From the NCBI GenBank assembly GCA_049724395.1, contig JAUGWO010000082.1, positions 124,001 to 188,000 on the forward strand: 64,000 nt of DNA, read 5' to 3'. The position numbers and the translations under genes were made by a program. The notes under the pieces were generated by a model. That model did not search any database. It was given only the letters and a program-made list of their open reading frames with translations, and was not told the DNA's origin. This DNA is from Spongospora subterranea f. sp. subterranea (taxonomy: Eukaryota > Endomyxa: Phytomyxea > Phytomyxea > Plasmodiophorida). How positions within the stretch are numbered: the stretch's first letter is position 1; the number at the start of each line of letters is the position of its first letter. Of this stretch, positions 22,131 through 33,650 are shown in pieces.

Positions 22131-23775
22131 ATGCCATCCGCGCTACTGTCGTCCACGTCCAACGCGGAAGTGGAACTGACCATTGGCGAGCGGGTATTCG
22201 CCTCGATAGAAATACCTGGATCAGTGAATGATCCTGACAAGGCTATCGAGGCGTTAAACGGCAACGATAGCATCTGCAAGGCATTATCGTTAGCGGTTTC
22301 ATCATTCAATGAACCGATTTCCGTTGATCCTGCTTGCCAACAAGGTCAAGGTTTGACCCTGAAACTTCGTCCCGATGACGCGTATTCCAGACCTATTGAC
22401 GCCAACATCTCGCCATATTCCTGTTTTCTGTTAGAGATCAGACGTCCTCGACGTTCGCCATCTTCTGCGACAATTCAGGTTCTCGGAAGGGTCAATCATG
22501 TTGCGCGATTCGAGTTCCTTGACGATTTCCAGATCGTGCACAACAGCCGATTTCTGAAGGATATGCAGTTATTACCTCCGGTGTTCATGTCCAATATCTC
22601 ATCGCCTCGCGATTACAAGTTTCGGGATGTTCCCACTGGGATATCCAGACAAAAACGACTTCAATCGCGTCGCGATGATCACCATACTCGTTTTTCGCGT
22701 TTCGCGTTGATACCGTTTGACAGCCCCACGATTCCGATGGGTCCGGAAGAGGGTTCATTTGCGGCTTCGCCAGACGCTTTAAACGATCCTGTTACTCGAT
22801 TGCTGAAAGAGAAATTTGACGAGCGTCCACTAATTTCAAAACGCCTCTTACTGTATTCGATGCGCCTGGCGAATCAAGATCGGCGAAGTGTGATTCGATT
22901 CGTGTATTGCGTCGCGTATCGGTTTTCGGTAAAGCAATTTCGTCACCATAATCAATAATGTATATCAATCTCATGCGTTTTATATAGGGCGGTCCTTGGA
23001 GAGGTTTATGGTATTTCCCACACCGCGTCTACCATCATTTCAGGTTCCTAATTAGTCATCGACAATTGTTAAATAGGTGCAGATATGGATATGACCCCCG
23101 CAAAGATTCTTCTAGTCTTCCCTACCAGTGCATTGACATCCGAATTCGGGAAGAGTTCGCCACCGCTGTTGCTGCTAAACGTCGCCAACATCTCGAACTG
23201 CCTAAGACGAAGGCCGATAATCTAATTCGTAAGCGAAAACATTTCAACGGGTAGGTATTTCTTTAAATCAACGAATGCGCTTGATCTGTTAATCATTGCT
23301 GTTTAGGTTAAACCCATCTCACCCCGACGTGACAATGGTTATAACACCGTCCGATATTGACTTTAGCGCGCCGCCGCATCGAAGTTTCGCCATGTACCAG
23401 TTGTGCGACCTCTCTGGGCCTGATCTTCTTGCAGTGGTCAACAACGCTCGGCCGACGTCGGTTTGTCACCACCGAACGGGCTGGGCCATGAAAGAGGTCC
23501 TCGACGAAATTCGCTCGATCATGAAACATCGAATATCGATGTGGATGTCTCTGGCTTCCACCGAGCATCACAGTTCTTCTGAGGCAGCACCATCATGGGA
23601 GCAGATTCTGCACGATTCAGCTGAGAAGCTAGCAGTAGATGCTGATGCTGTTGATAATATTTTTCCTGACGCATTCGACTTTGAGGATGAGGCAGACTTT
23701 GATCAGGATGCGCCGTTTGAATCAGATGACATGAAGTCGTCATCGTCGCTTGATGAATTCGAAATTTTCGAATGA
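22131..23775 (+). CDS. GTF3C5: RNA polymerase III transcription factor TFIIIC subunit 5 (Tfc1/Sfc1/GTF3C5)
   Basis: Exons 22131-22928, 22988-23010, 23077-23250 and 23307-23775 give 487 residues. The N-terminal dimerisation part reads IEIPGSVNDPDKAIEALNG and LTLKLRPDDAYSRPI. The middle has the conserved RFSGGPWRGLWCRYGYDPRKD, which only appears when the 23-base exon is spliced in (introns 59 and 66 nt). The C-terminal part has MYQLCDLSGPDLLAVVNNA and RTGWAMKEVLDEIRSIMKHR, and ends in a strongly acidic tail, as in the yeast tau95 subunit. TFIIIC binds the A and B boxes of tRNA genes and recruits TFIIIB; this subunit sits in tau-A. ATG 22131 gives the expected N-terminus. Confidence 0.93.
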
Positions 23776-23832
23776 CGTAATGGTTGGAGTATCGGGAAGC
23801 ATTATTTATGTTTGAAAAAACTGTAATGATTT

Positions 23833-25680
23833 TTATTGAGTACAAAATCCTTGCCATTTTAGTTGATCAGACGACAGTTTTCCGATACAGATATTATCCA
23901 CCAAGTATTGCGTCAGGGATAATGAACACGACATTCTCCCGACGCACTCATTGTCAATTGAGGTTTTGGATGAAACACTATAGCACGACTGCCCTTGTTC
24001 ATTACTTGGGTAAACGATATTACGAATCGAGCCTGTGTTGCAAACAATAGATACGGTAGTTCGTGGACCTGAAACTGATGTTGATTCCGGAACGGCTACA
24101 GGAGGCAGTTGGCGAACGGGCGATGGTGCAGGAGGTGTGGAAACCGGTAATGGTGCAGGAGGTGCGGAAACCGGTAATGGTGCAGGAGGTGTGGAAATCG
24201 GTAATGGTGCAAGTGCATTAGGCGTGTATACCACTTCTATGGATGCTGGAACGGGTACAGGAGCAGGAACTGGCGGTGGGCGAGCAGGCGATGGTGCAGG
24301 GGCACTAGGCACGTAAACCAGCGATGGTGCAGGCGACGCATAAACCGGCGAAGGTGCCAGTGAAGGTGCAGGTGCAATAACCGGCGATGATACCGGTGCG
24401 ATAGGCGGTTGAACCGGAGATGGTGCTTGGACACTTGGGGTCAAAGCCGGTGCTGGGGCAGGCGCAGCGGGAACGGCTCTATCCTGCTTCACCGATGGTC
24501 CACATGTGTACATGACCCCTAAATATTTTTTTGTTTTGCGGCAAGGATCACCAAAAACTGAGTTAGAAGCGGAAATTTCACATGTCGGTTTGCCAATGCA
24601 TGCCATTTGCACCAAGACCGTGCTGTTTTCCGCATGACAGGACCCTTGTGTCATTTTGGGGTCATTTTCACTGATGTTCGGGGTACCGTATGATGCAAAT
24701 AATATGGAAGCGACCGAACCAGGACAGCTCAAAGTCGCGTTCCGCCCCTCAGATACGACAGTGAATTCCGACGGGTTTTTGGAAGGAACAGGCGCCGACG
24801 GGTTTTTGGAAGGAACAGGCGCTGGTGCAGGTGCTGGAGGTTTTACAGGAGTATGTGCTTTTTGCCCATTACAGACGTAAATAACGGCCAGAAATTTTCT
24901 TTGCCAGCGGCACGGGTCGCCAAACTCTGAGTTGGAAGCAGCAACAGTACAATTGGACTTTCCAAGGCATTTCCTTTCCACCACATCCTTGCTAGTTTTT
25001 GCATTACAGGATCCATTACTCAATTCTGAATTGTTTGCGCTGATAAACTGGTGTTCCGTAGGAAGCAAACCGTATGGATGCAATTGCACCTGGGCAGCTC
25101 AAGACAGCGGTCTGATTTTCAGATACCATGGCGGAAAAATCCCGCCCAACCTTATATGTCGCCGGTTTGGGCTTGGTTGAATGGGTACTTGGTGATGAGG
25201 AGATGTTGATATGGTTTCCTGAAGAATTCTGGTTCTGCGGCGCAGTTGTATTCAATGAGCAATGAGCTACAATAACAAGTTTTTCTCTCTGTAATGCACA
25301 CGACTCATCCTATTAGACAAATTGTTAGGGCACTTTGCCAATTCATGATCGGAGATCGCTAAATTTACCTGAATGGCGAAAGTCGTCCGGTCAGCGGGAA
25401 GATAACAACTTTTTTTACCAACGCAAGATTGAGTGGCGATTTTTACAGAATCAGGGGCATGACATTGCCCAATCTCGTAAACCCCCTCAGTAATCTTCTT
25501 GGGAGTTCCAAATGATGCGAACACGATCTCGCTGATGAAATACGTTTGATCACAGTCGATTTCCAGTGTCCCTCCGAAGCGAGCAGCGGATACATGATAG
25601 TGCTGTGCAGGGTCTAGCTCGTATGGAGATACCAAATTTGGAATGGACAACGCCAGTAATATCGCCAAAAGAATGGCCAT
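23833..25680 (-). CDS. Secreted protein with four SUEL (galactose-binding lectin) domains
   Basis: Two exons, 25680-25369 and 25309-23833, with a 59-nt intron inside the first lectin domain. ATG 25680 begins a signal peptide (AILLAILLALSIPNLVSP). SUEL domains lie at about 25600-25245, 25140-24865, 24770-24505 and 24060-23840. Each has the family signature: FASFGTP or FASYGTP, GxCHA, C(V/I)GKxxC and a final DPC..K.L.V.Y.C block. The third and fourth domains are linked by a long Pro/Ala/Ser/Val stalk (APSPV, PAPLPVS repeats, about 24055-24470). Domain four is divergent and lacks the YGTP motif. Exon lengths sum to one base too many; one T of the coding TTT run (plus positions 25045-25047, AAA) must be dropped in domain two. 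The protein is probably a cell-wall or extracellular rhamnose/galactose-binding adhesin (inference from family). Confidence 0.88.
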
Positions 25681-25903
25681 CGTTGCCTGAGGCTTTTGAG
25701 AATGCCGGGGGACTTCGGTTTAGCCGTCGGGAGTTCACGAAAACATGGTGACTCATTGTTGATCATGAGAATAATCAGCCGTTTCTAGACATCAATCTAG
25801 CATAGAACCTGCTGAATCCACATGTACAGCATAACTTCCATTTTTAAACAATATAACGACGACAGGGCATAATAGCCTCGCTTAAAAATTAAGTTGACCG
25901 TTT

Positions 25904-27041
25904 TCACCCCTCCAGCGGGATATTATCAAATGTAATCTGATAGATACCCTGATCGGCAGTCACGTAAATTTTGCCATCTTTGACCATGATTCTGTACGGA
26001 TATCCAAACGAAAATCTGATGGGATATACTCTATAAAACGCCTGGAAACACCGGCCTTGGGACCACAGTTTAACAGTAGACGATTTTGCCATAGATATTA
26101 CGACATTAGTTCGGTAGTCCCTGGATAAATTGTTTTTCCAAACGCATATTGCCACAATTGTATGACGATGAGCGCGACATGACCATAATGGCTGTCGTTG
26201 TGACACATCTTCTTTGCTCGATACACTGATATCCATAGCAACAATGGACCTCCTTGCCTTACCAGCAACATAGGCAACAAGATCGTCGCAAACATCAACA
26301 GGAGAATTCGTCCCCCATCGTAAAAGCTGGAATTTACTTAATTTACATCCATCCCGAGTCCTATTTAAACAGTTAAACGCCAGATAACAGCAGCTATATT
26401 GTCTTACTGGCACACAACAATATTAGGGGATGATATCTGGTTGAAACAACATGATTCCTCCGTCCATATAATTCGGGAACCGTCGAACAATATAGGAACA
26501 GCACGGCGAGGGAGAGCAACTTGAATTTTCGTTTGGCTCCAATTGATCGTATTTACAAGCCATGCGTCGAATGCGCCTGCTTTGATGACGATAATCTCAT
26601 GTTCGTGATGCAACGTATATGTGCGGATGCAGACGATGGGTTCATGTGTTTGGTCAAATAGGACAAGCCTGGGGCTTTCAATTGTCCCATCTGTAATCTT
26701 TATATCAAACACTCCGATATCCCCGACGACGACGCACACGCGATTGTCATTCCTCAGTATTACGGCGCGTATGGCCTCTTCTGCATGACGTAGAAGTTCA
26801 TCAACTTCCACGATGTTTCTATCCGAGTCTAGTTGAACACAGTTTCCTGCCAACTGCAGCTCGTTTTCAACTGGGACGACCGACACCACTTTGCCAGAGG
26901 CATACCCGACAACAAGCCGGTTGTTCCCCATACTATACGCTGTGATTGGGTTGCCTAGCTCTCTCGATTAGCGGTGAAATGATGTACAGCCATGACAATA
27001 CCTATTGCACATGGGGCCAAAAGTCGAACAGATATCGACAT
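25904..27041 (-). CDS. WD40-like beta-propeller protein
   Basis: Exons 27041-27002, 26960-26408 and 26360-25904 give 349 residues through introns of 41 and 47 nt. Repeated beta-strand units are visible: ITAYSMGNNRLVVGYASGKV, VLRNDNRVCVVVGDIGVFDI-like, CRAHRHTIVAICVWKN and VVISMAKSSTVKLWSQGR, the last close to a canonical WD repeat. The final unit is MVKDGKIYVTADQGIYQI. The pattern indicates one propeller acting as a scaffold; I do not recognise the orthologue. ATG 27041 is chosen because it gives RLLAPCAIELGNPITAY across the first intron; an upstream in-frame start at 27167 is possible. The gene stops about 220 bases from the 5' end of the lectin gene on the same strand. Confidence 0.7.
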
Positions 27042-27260
27042 TTCGTAATGAGCTTCTGAATCTTTTAACGCGAAACTAAAGATTATCAGAGAAACGCAAA
27101 GTGAAAAGTGGCCGCGCCTACGGGTACTGCGTGTTGATGCCAATGGCAGTGCAGTCTGCAGAGGCACGTAGCGGACTGTCGAACATCAAAGTGTGTGGTA
27201 GTGGGTGGTAACGTTTGGGGTCCTGTGTAGGGTGTGGGGCCATACATAGTCGGGGGAGTC

Positions 27261-29979
27261 ATGAAACAGGAGGAGGATGAACTGGGTGATCGCGATCAGA
27301 CTGATAGTGACAGCAGTAGTAGTGGTGGTGATGATGATAATGAGGTCATGGCCGTGGGCGACCAGGACCAGATCAACCTGCTCCATGAACAGGTCGGCAT
27401 ATCTGGCCCCCAAACCCCGATTCTTTGCCGCCCCGCTCAATCCATGGCTGTGCCTATAGATTGTGTTCTCCCCGACCTACGCTTCATACGAAGCGTATAT
27501 TACTGCTCTTCGCAATGCGATGCGCCTAGAAAACTTGAGGCAAGCGCGTGAAGAAATGTCATCTAGATTCCCGCTCGATACTGGTCCTTGAGTTGATCAT
27601 TGTAACTCTCAGTTCCCTGCTAATCATTTTGTATAGGACTTTGGCTAGAATGGATCAACGACGAAAAATGCATGAACAGCTCGAACGAAGTTATAATACG
27701 GCTTTTCAAGAAAGCACTTTCGGATTTCCATTCATTAGATATATACTTACAGTACACCGAATTTATCTCCAGCCTTGGCGACCACAATTCCACTCTCGCT
27801 GCTTTTGAGGAAGCTGCTGCTGCGTACGGATCACATTTTACTGAAGGGGCGATTGTCTGGGAATCTTTCCGTAGTTCTCAGTCGTCTCCTGAATTTAAAA
27901 AAAAACTTTACATTCGCCAACTTGGAATTCCATTAGATCAGATGAATAAGTCGCTAGAAGAATATCAGGACTGGCATTTGAAGACATTCAATTGTCCAGC
28001 TCCCATGGTACCAGCTTACGCAAAGGTAGATGGCAGAAACTTTTTCGCAAGTGGTTCACGTATTTTTTTCTGTTCAACAGGCTCTGGAGGTGCACACTCG
28101 ACTCTTGTCTTTTGAATCCGGACTATGCCAAGCCGATCCTATCGCGCGACGTGAGGCTTGGCTGTCGTATTTGCTTCATCAGATGACGGAAAAGAACGTC
28201 CATGTTGCTCGAACCACAAACCTGTTTGAACGAGCAGTCAAAATATATTTCAGTGACGAAATTATCTGGAGCTACTTTATTCGTTTCTTAAGAATGCATG
28301 GCGGGCCAGATACCCAGGTGGTTTCTTCGCTTGTTTATGTGAGTAATTTGCTTATCATGGTATCAGTGGTTGCTGCAAGTATGTCGACGTTCGGTTAGGA
28401 ATTGTCCATGGTCATCTTCCTTATGGTGCGAATTTGTTAGCTCAGCCGCAATTGCAGACCCAACCCTCAAATTGGTTAGTCTAGATCTCAGCGTTCGCTT
28501 TCGCGATTTTAATTCACGGTCCAGGCAAACGACACTTTACAAGAGGCGCGCTCGCAAAATTTCTCTTCCAGCAATGATTTTATTCGTGTTACTTTGGAAT
28601 TAATCTACTTGTTTGTGAATCTTGCCCGTAGCTGCAGTTCTACAGATTATTCTGAGGAAATTCGAGCACTTTTCCAAACAGCGTCTGCATATGCTGAATA
28701 TACGGACAGTACCGCAACCATCACTGACATCTCTTTTAACCTTTATCGGTTTTGGGCCGACGTTGAAAGAGGCTGTTTTCATGATCTTCCTCGCGCCCGC
28801 CAGTGTTGGGACATCATTTTACAAAGCGCTGGGAAGCATTTTGATTGTTGGCGAGCATATCTTCAGTTTGAGCAACAAATTGGCGATCCTATAAAGTGCA
28901 GGAAAGCTTTCAATCGTGCCCTTCATCTTTTTCAGCATGAACTGGAGTTAGACTTCTTTTGCTCTCAATGGATATCGTATGAGAGCGAGCATGGATCAGT
29001 AAGGTCACGCGATGACGCATTTGTCAAATGCTCTACCCTTCAGCATAAACGGCGGCCCCTAGGAATGCAAGAACAACTGCAATCGTCGTCAAAGAGAAAG
29101 TCGGATTTTACAACCGAAGAAGTTTCTTCCAAACGAGCGAAAGCGCTGACTTCCGATGGTCAAGAAGATCTTGCATTAAAACCAGCTTCAGCCATTGCGG
29201 AATCCAGAAAGACAGCCTTCATTGTTAATTTACCACATCAGATTACTGAGATGCTAATACGTAAAGCTTTCGAACCTTTTGGCGATATTGTTGCCGTTCG
29301 TCTGCCGACCGATGTCCGAGGACATACACGCGGGTTCGGTTACGTCGATTTTGCCTCTGAAGGTTCTGTCAATTCGGCAATACAAGCGATGAACCGGACA
29401 GAATTCCATGGCCGCATAATTACCGTTGAACATTGTAGAAGCGATTCGACAAAGAAGGCTAAGCGTAGCGTGCCAGCAAACTCAGATGTTGATGGACGTG
29501 TCGAAAAGAATATAGTTTTTTTGAAAGGTTTCGATAAGACGAAGTCACAAGCTGCGGTGGAAAATTTTTTGCAGAAAAAGTTCGAGCATTATGGGACTGT
29601 GAGACATATTCGAGCTCCTCCTGGAATCAAAGCCGGAACATTGAAAGGGTTCGCGTATATCGAATTTGAGGGCGATGATCAAGCGTTTTCTGCCTTACGC
29701 GAAGACGGTTTTGAATGGGATGGTAATATTGTATCTGTGAGCATTTCTAAACCCCCTTCTCGACAAAAACCGGTATCGCTGTCCAAGTCCTCCAACCGAA
29801 ATGTTCATTCTGGTCTTACCAAACTTCCTCAAGTGCCCTCATTCAAGCAAAACTTCAGGAAGCCAAGCCTGGACGTTCCAGTGGCTGCGACACCGATCCA
29901 TCGCGCTCAGGAAGCTGCTAGAAATGAATTACCAAAATCCAATGATGATTTCAGAAACCTATTTATAAAAAAATCGTAA
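27261..29979 (+). CDS. SART3: U4/U6 snRNP recycling factor SART3/Prp24-like (HAT repeats + two RRMs)
   Basis: Six exons (27261-27392, 27460-27583, 27637-28025, 28081-28317, 28367-28474, 28525-29979) give 814 residues. The acidic N-terminus is followed by HAT half-TPR repeats (TGLWLEWINDEKC, FLRMHGGPDTQW then SVRNCPWSSSLWCEF, ARQCWDIILQSAGKHFDCWR). Two RRMs come next: FIVNLPHQITEMLIRKAFEP with GHTRGFGYVDFASE, and IVFLKGFDKTKSQAAVENFL with GTLKGFAYIEFEGD. The C-terminal SNDDFRNLFIKKS matches the Lsm-binding tail typical of SART3/Prp24. The protein re-anneals U4 and U6 snRNAs between splicing rounds. Presence of HAT repeats places it with SART3 and fission-yeast Prp24 rather than the shortened budding-yeast form. 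The stop overlaps the antisense ankyrin gene by 17 bases. Confidence 0.93.
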
Positions 29980-31801
29980 ACTTTCTTCTCGTAATCAGTT
30001 TAGGTGACGAACTTTGCGTGTTGCGCAAGGAATTTATACGGGTGGCAAACGCGAAGATATCGGATTGGTGTGATTGTTCGGTGAACCCTTTTAATCCATG
30101 ATAATCGCTTATCCAAAACAACGCAATTATGACCCGGATATCCGTCCCTAGAACCAGCTGAGTTCGTTGAGAAAAGAGACGGCAGATCTTGCGTAGAGCA
30201 CGATCTCTCGATATGTTCAGCTGCCGTCGGGCGCTGCGGAATGCACTTACCTGCCACGAGCTCAAAGTCCCCCCATCTAGCCCGCTCGAAAAAGATATTC
30301 CTGCTTTCATGAGGCGAATAATCACGAGAGCGTCGGTCATTTCTCGTTGTGGAGTCCATAGGGGATTGGACCACCGTCTTAACGCGCGTCCGTCACCACA
30401 TTCTCGTGCTATTCTGATAGCTTCTCTCCTGATCTCTAGGGGGAATTCCGGCCAAGCCAGCGACTCATTCACGGCCGATTGCACACGATCGCATCCGAGA
30501 AATATCTCAACGCACTCATAATTCTGGGCGATAATCGCGGCCTTCATTGCTGCACAATTAAGCGAGACTGGATCAGATCGCCCATCCGATATCAATGCCT
30601 GCACCACATCGGTATGCCCAAATGCCGACGCCAATATCAATGCCAGACTATGCCTGGCGCCAGGATCAGCTCGTCCGTTGTCTAGTCTGAATATGAATTG
30701 AGATGCGACTCAAGTGACAGTTGAGATCGGTCCATCTTACAGTAATTTCACGACCGATGCTTGCCCATTTCCTGATGCTCTCCATAATCTATGAAGAAGA
30801 CATTAGCTTCTTTAGAACACATCCAGACTCAACACATACGCTTCCGATGCTCGTGCAGCGGGATCAACGTTCCTGGCTGCGATCAGCAACTGTGCTGACT
30901 CAACATGTCCATTATGGCAAGCTAGACGAAATGCCCACGAATCTGAGCACCCTGGATCCACTGATGACTCCTTCAACAGCATCTCGACGACAGTGCTGCG
31001 ATTATTGGCGGCGGCGATCGCCAAGCAGATACCCTTATATATGTCAGGGCGAACGCCAGGCTCTGAGAGTATCCTTGCTACGATTTTAGTGTGTCCATGT
31101 TCACAAGCTAAGAAGAGGGCGGGTTTATGATTATCACTCATATTCAAGCCCGATATCGACAGAATCTGGGAGACGATCTCGGAACTTCCTCCAAACACAG
31201 CGCATTGCAGTGCAAGAGACACATGGCGATCATCGATAACGACCCCGGATCCGATCAACTCCTTGATCGACTCCGATCGCCCGTGGAAACACGACACAAT
31301 GAAGGCGATATCCGTTGCCCATCTCGTCAAACTCGACCCATCCATCAGCATACGGATCAGATATGGATCACCAACCCATGCGGCGAGAATCAATATCGAT
31401 CCCGATGCCGCAGACAATCCCAACCTGGCCATGGATTCCAGGGCGGTGATGACTGTTCCTAGATCGCCATCGATGACAGTCCAATCCGGATTGTCGCCAT
31501 GACCGTGAAACCTGTTTGCCCGAACGTCGTGGTATATCTGGTAAAGTCGCTCAAGGCCAATGCATGTGGCTGTACTCAGCTTGCATATATGCCAGGCGGA
31601 GACCCAGAATGATTTCATGATGATCTCCGAGAAGCGATTACAGGGTCGGGACTCGGACCCGCCTCGAATATCTGAGGACTGAATGAACGGGCCATTATCG
31701 TCAACATCGTCCATTCCCTCCTCATCGTAAACAGCTGCGATATATCTCGGGATGACGAACCCGATTGCGCTCGACACATAGTCGGACAGATGGCGAATCA
31801 C
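29963..31801 (-). CDS. Ankyrin-repeat protein
   Basis: Exons 31801-30840, 30788-30741 and 30686-29963 join in frame through introns of 51 and 54 nt. Ankyrin units are visible throughout: LQCAVFGGSSEIVSQILSIS, PALFLACEHGHTKIVARILS, AFRLACHNGHVESAQLLIAA, ALWRASGNGQASVVKLLLDN and LILASAFGHTDVVQALISDG. The N-terminal 160 residues are non-repetitive and the C-terminus is a basic, non-ankyrin tail. Ankyrin arrays bind proteins; function is unknown. The codon at 31801 is GTG and no in-frame ATG is found nearby upstream, so the true start may lie in a separate 5' exon or be the later Met in GMDDVDDNG. The 3' end overlaps SART3 tail to tail. Confidence 0.75.
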
Positions 31802-32110
31802 CAGCTCACGATCAGATCCGTTTGTCCCATGTTGTTGGCGGTTACTTGTGCGAAACGACCCGGATAGGCAAGGGACATGTCTAACAGCAAATAATCAAAA
31901 CAATGAGCGATACGATGCGGATATAGTGAACAAACATCGATGGTGGGAAACTGGTGTCGATATCAGGTTTGAGTAACTGCCCATCTGCCATGACGATAAT
32001 AAGGTTGTTCTACTTCTTCAACCGGCTCTGTTGATCGATTCAAAGTACCCTCAGACAAGTGTAAAAAAGGGCAATGATGCTGATGATATTTTATAACAAT
32101 GAGGCTGTGA
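31802..32110. other. Intergenic interval ankyrin-NDUFA4
   Basis: No gene supported. The frame upstream of the ankyrin GTG stays open for about 40 codons without an ATG, so a 5' exon of that gene may begin here. Confidence 0.4.
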
Positions 32111-32525
32111 TCACTTTGGTGGAGTACTAGAGTCTCGTGGACCGCCGCTCATAGCGTCGTTCAAATCTGGAAATATGCTGGTGGAGCGACCGTGAACGTA
32201 CTTTCGTACAGGATGTTCATAGAATGTTTTGCCTTTCTCATAATTGTCTCGAATCTGATGACCGCGGTTTGTTTTATCCATGCTGATTAGCGATGATGAG
32301 CATTGAACAATAATGAATCCCAATATTGCCTACTATACTTCAGGATGGTACGACACCATCCGGTACATGAAATATGAGCACATCCCTGCCGCTCCTACCC
32401 CTACTGCCATAATCGGCCACGTCTGGAAAAATAATAGATATCAGCTACTTCATGGTTTTCATCCATGGCAATGAAACAGGTCGAACCGCGGGATGGTTGA
32501 ACCATTTATACAATGGAAGCGACAT
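32111..32525 (-). CDS. NDUFA4/MLRQ (B12D-type) small mitochondrial membrane subunit
   Basis: Three exons, 32525-32487, 32422-32339 and 32254-32111, encode 88 residues. The introns are 64 and 84 nt. The protein has a short N-terminus with LYKWFNHPATWP, one transmembrane span (IMAVGVGAAGMCSYFMYRMV) and SYHPEIRDN, then a polar C-terminus. This fits the MLRQ/B12D layout, in which HPxxxP precedes a Gly/Ala-rich span followed by NPDV-like sequence. MLRQ was described as a complex I subunit and later as a cytochrome oxidase subunit. The middle exon is only found because it rejoins the hydrophobic span to both ends. The short length makes the family call moderate. Confidence 0.62.
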
Positions 32526-32539
32526 GATATCTTGGCGAT

Positions 32540-33640
32540 AAAACCCGTTCAACCTATTTGTCAGGCTGTGCTTTATGCCGAGTTGGCCAGGGCATTAATT
32601 CTCTGACTGTGACAGTAATAACCCTAGATAGAGTCATCCATAGATACGGTCAAACGCCAGACCAGTCATCATGGCCCGCGTCAACTTACACACCCATCGG
32701 CCCCGCCGCCCCATTCTCCATCGTTGTTGGCCGGATTGGCAAATTCACCCTTGCCAGCTCGTGCTGTAAAACAACCTGCAATAACAGTCGGGGGCCTGGT
32801 GGTGACAGGTCTCGCTCTGCCAAATATCGGCGGCAATGTCGAAGTTATGCTTCGTTAACAAACACAAATTATACATGGTCGCAAACGGACAGTTAGATGG
32901 TCGTACGTATGCCATGATTGATGATCGCGAGGGAGTTCGACACAAGCATATGGTGAAATGGCAGGAACCGAGCCCAATTTTATTAACCAATACGATCTTC
33001 CCTTGTCAGAAACCATATCTACTGATAACATGTTAATGACACCGACATTTTCGTCATCACAAACGTATGAGTTTGTGCCCAAAGGCCGCCCTTGCCCGTG
33101 CGACGTGGCACCGAGGTACCGCCATTTGGCCCTAGAGTAGATATGGGTACTACAGACCTAACTACTACAGACCTAATACAAATGTGTTGAACGCAATCAC
33201 AAAAAAAAAATAAAAAAAACTTTCGTCAGTGTGACGTCAATGTGTAACCGATTCATCACACAGATGTTTATCGTAACGCTAAACCTATCGTCCTACTGTA
33301 TACAGACTGTGGTGTGGCTCCTCTCCAAAAATGGCGTGTGATAAGTGGGGTACCCCCTGGAGGCGACGGATGGGTCCGTCCGTGCGGTGCACATCAAATT
33401 TACGACACCACGAGTCACGACCACAATCGTAAGGGCTGCGCTGTCTATACCTAATCAATTCCCAAAAGATCATCCCATTTTAACTCGTGTTGATTATACG
33501 GGCGACACTTCAATTCCCTGATCGCGTTCTTATCTTTCCATTGGTGTTTTTCCTTTTTGCCGTTTGTTACCTTGCTCCGGCAATATTGACGTACTGCCCA
33601 TTTCGCTCAAGCTGCTACCGGCGCGGGCGTTTATTTGTCG
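32540..33640. other. Gene-poor interval with a possible small plus-strand gene
   Basis: A plus-strand frame near 32680-32845 (VGGLVVTGLALPNIGG preceded by Pro/Arg-rich sequence) looks like a mitochondrial leader plus membrane span. A second frame at 32958-33140 starts MAGTEPNFINQYDLPLSE. They might be exons of one small gene, but I could not join them in frame. A/T homopolymer (A10TA8) lies near 33203. The rest shows nothing recognisable. Confidence 0.25.
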
Positions 33641-33650
33641 GCGAAGGTAG

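Noticed and set aside
24035-24880. Plus-strand Gly-rich ORFs
   Set aside because: They are the antisense of the Pro/Ala stalk of the lectin gene, which has domains and a signal peptide.
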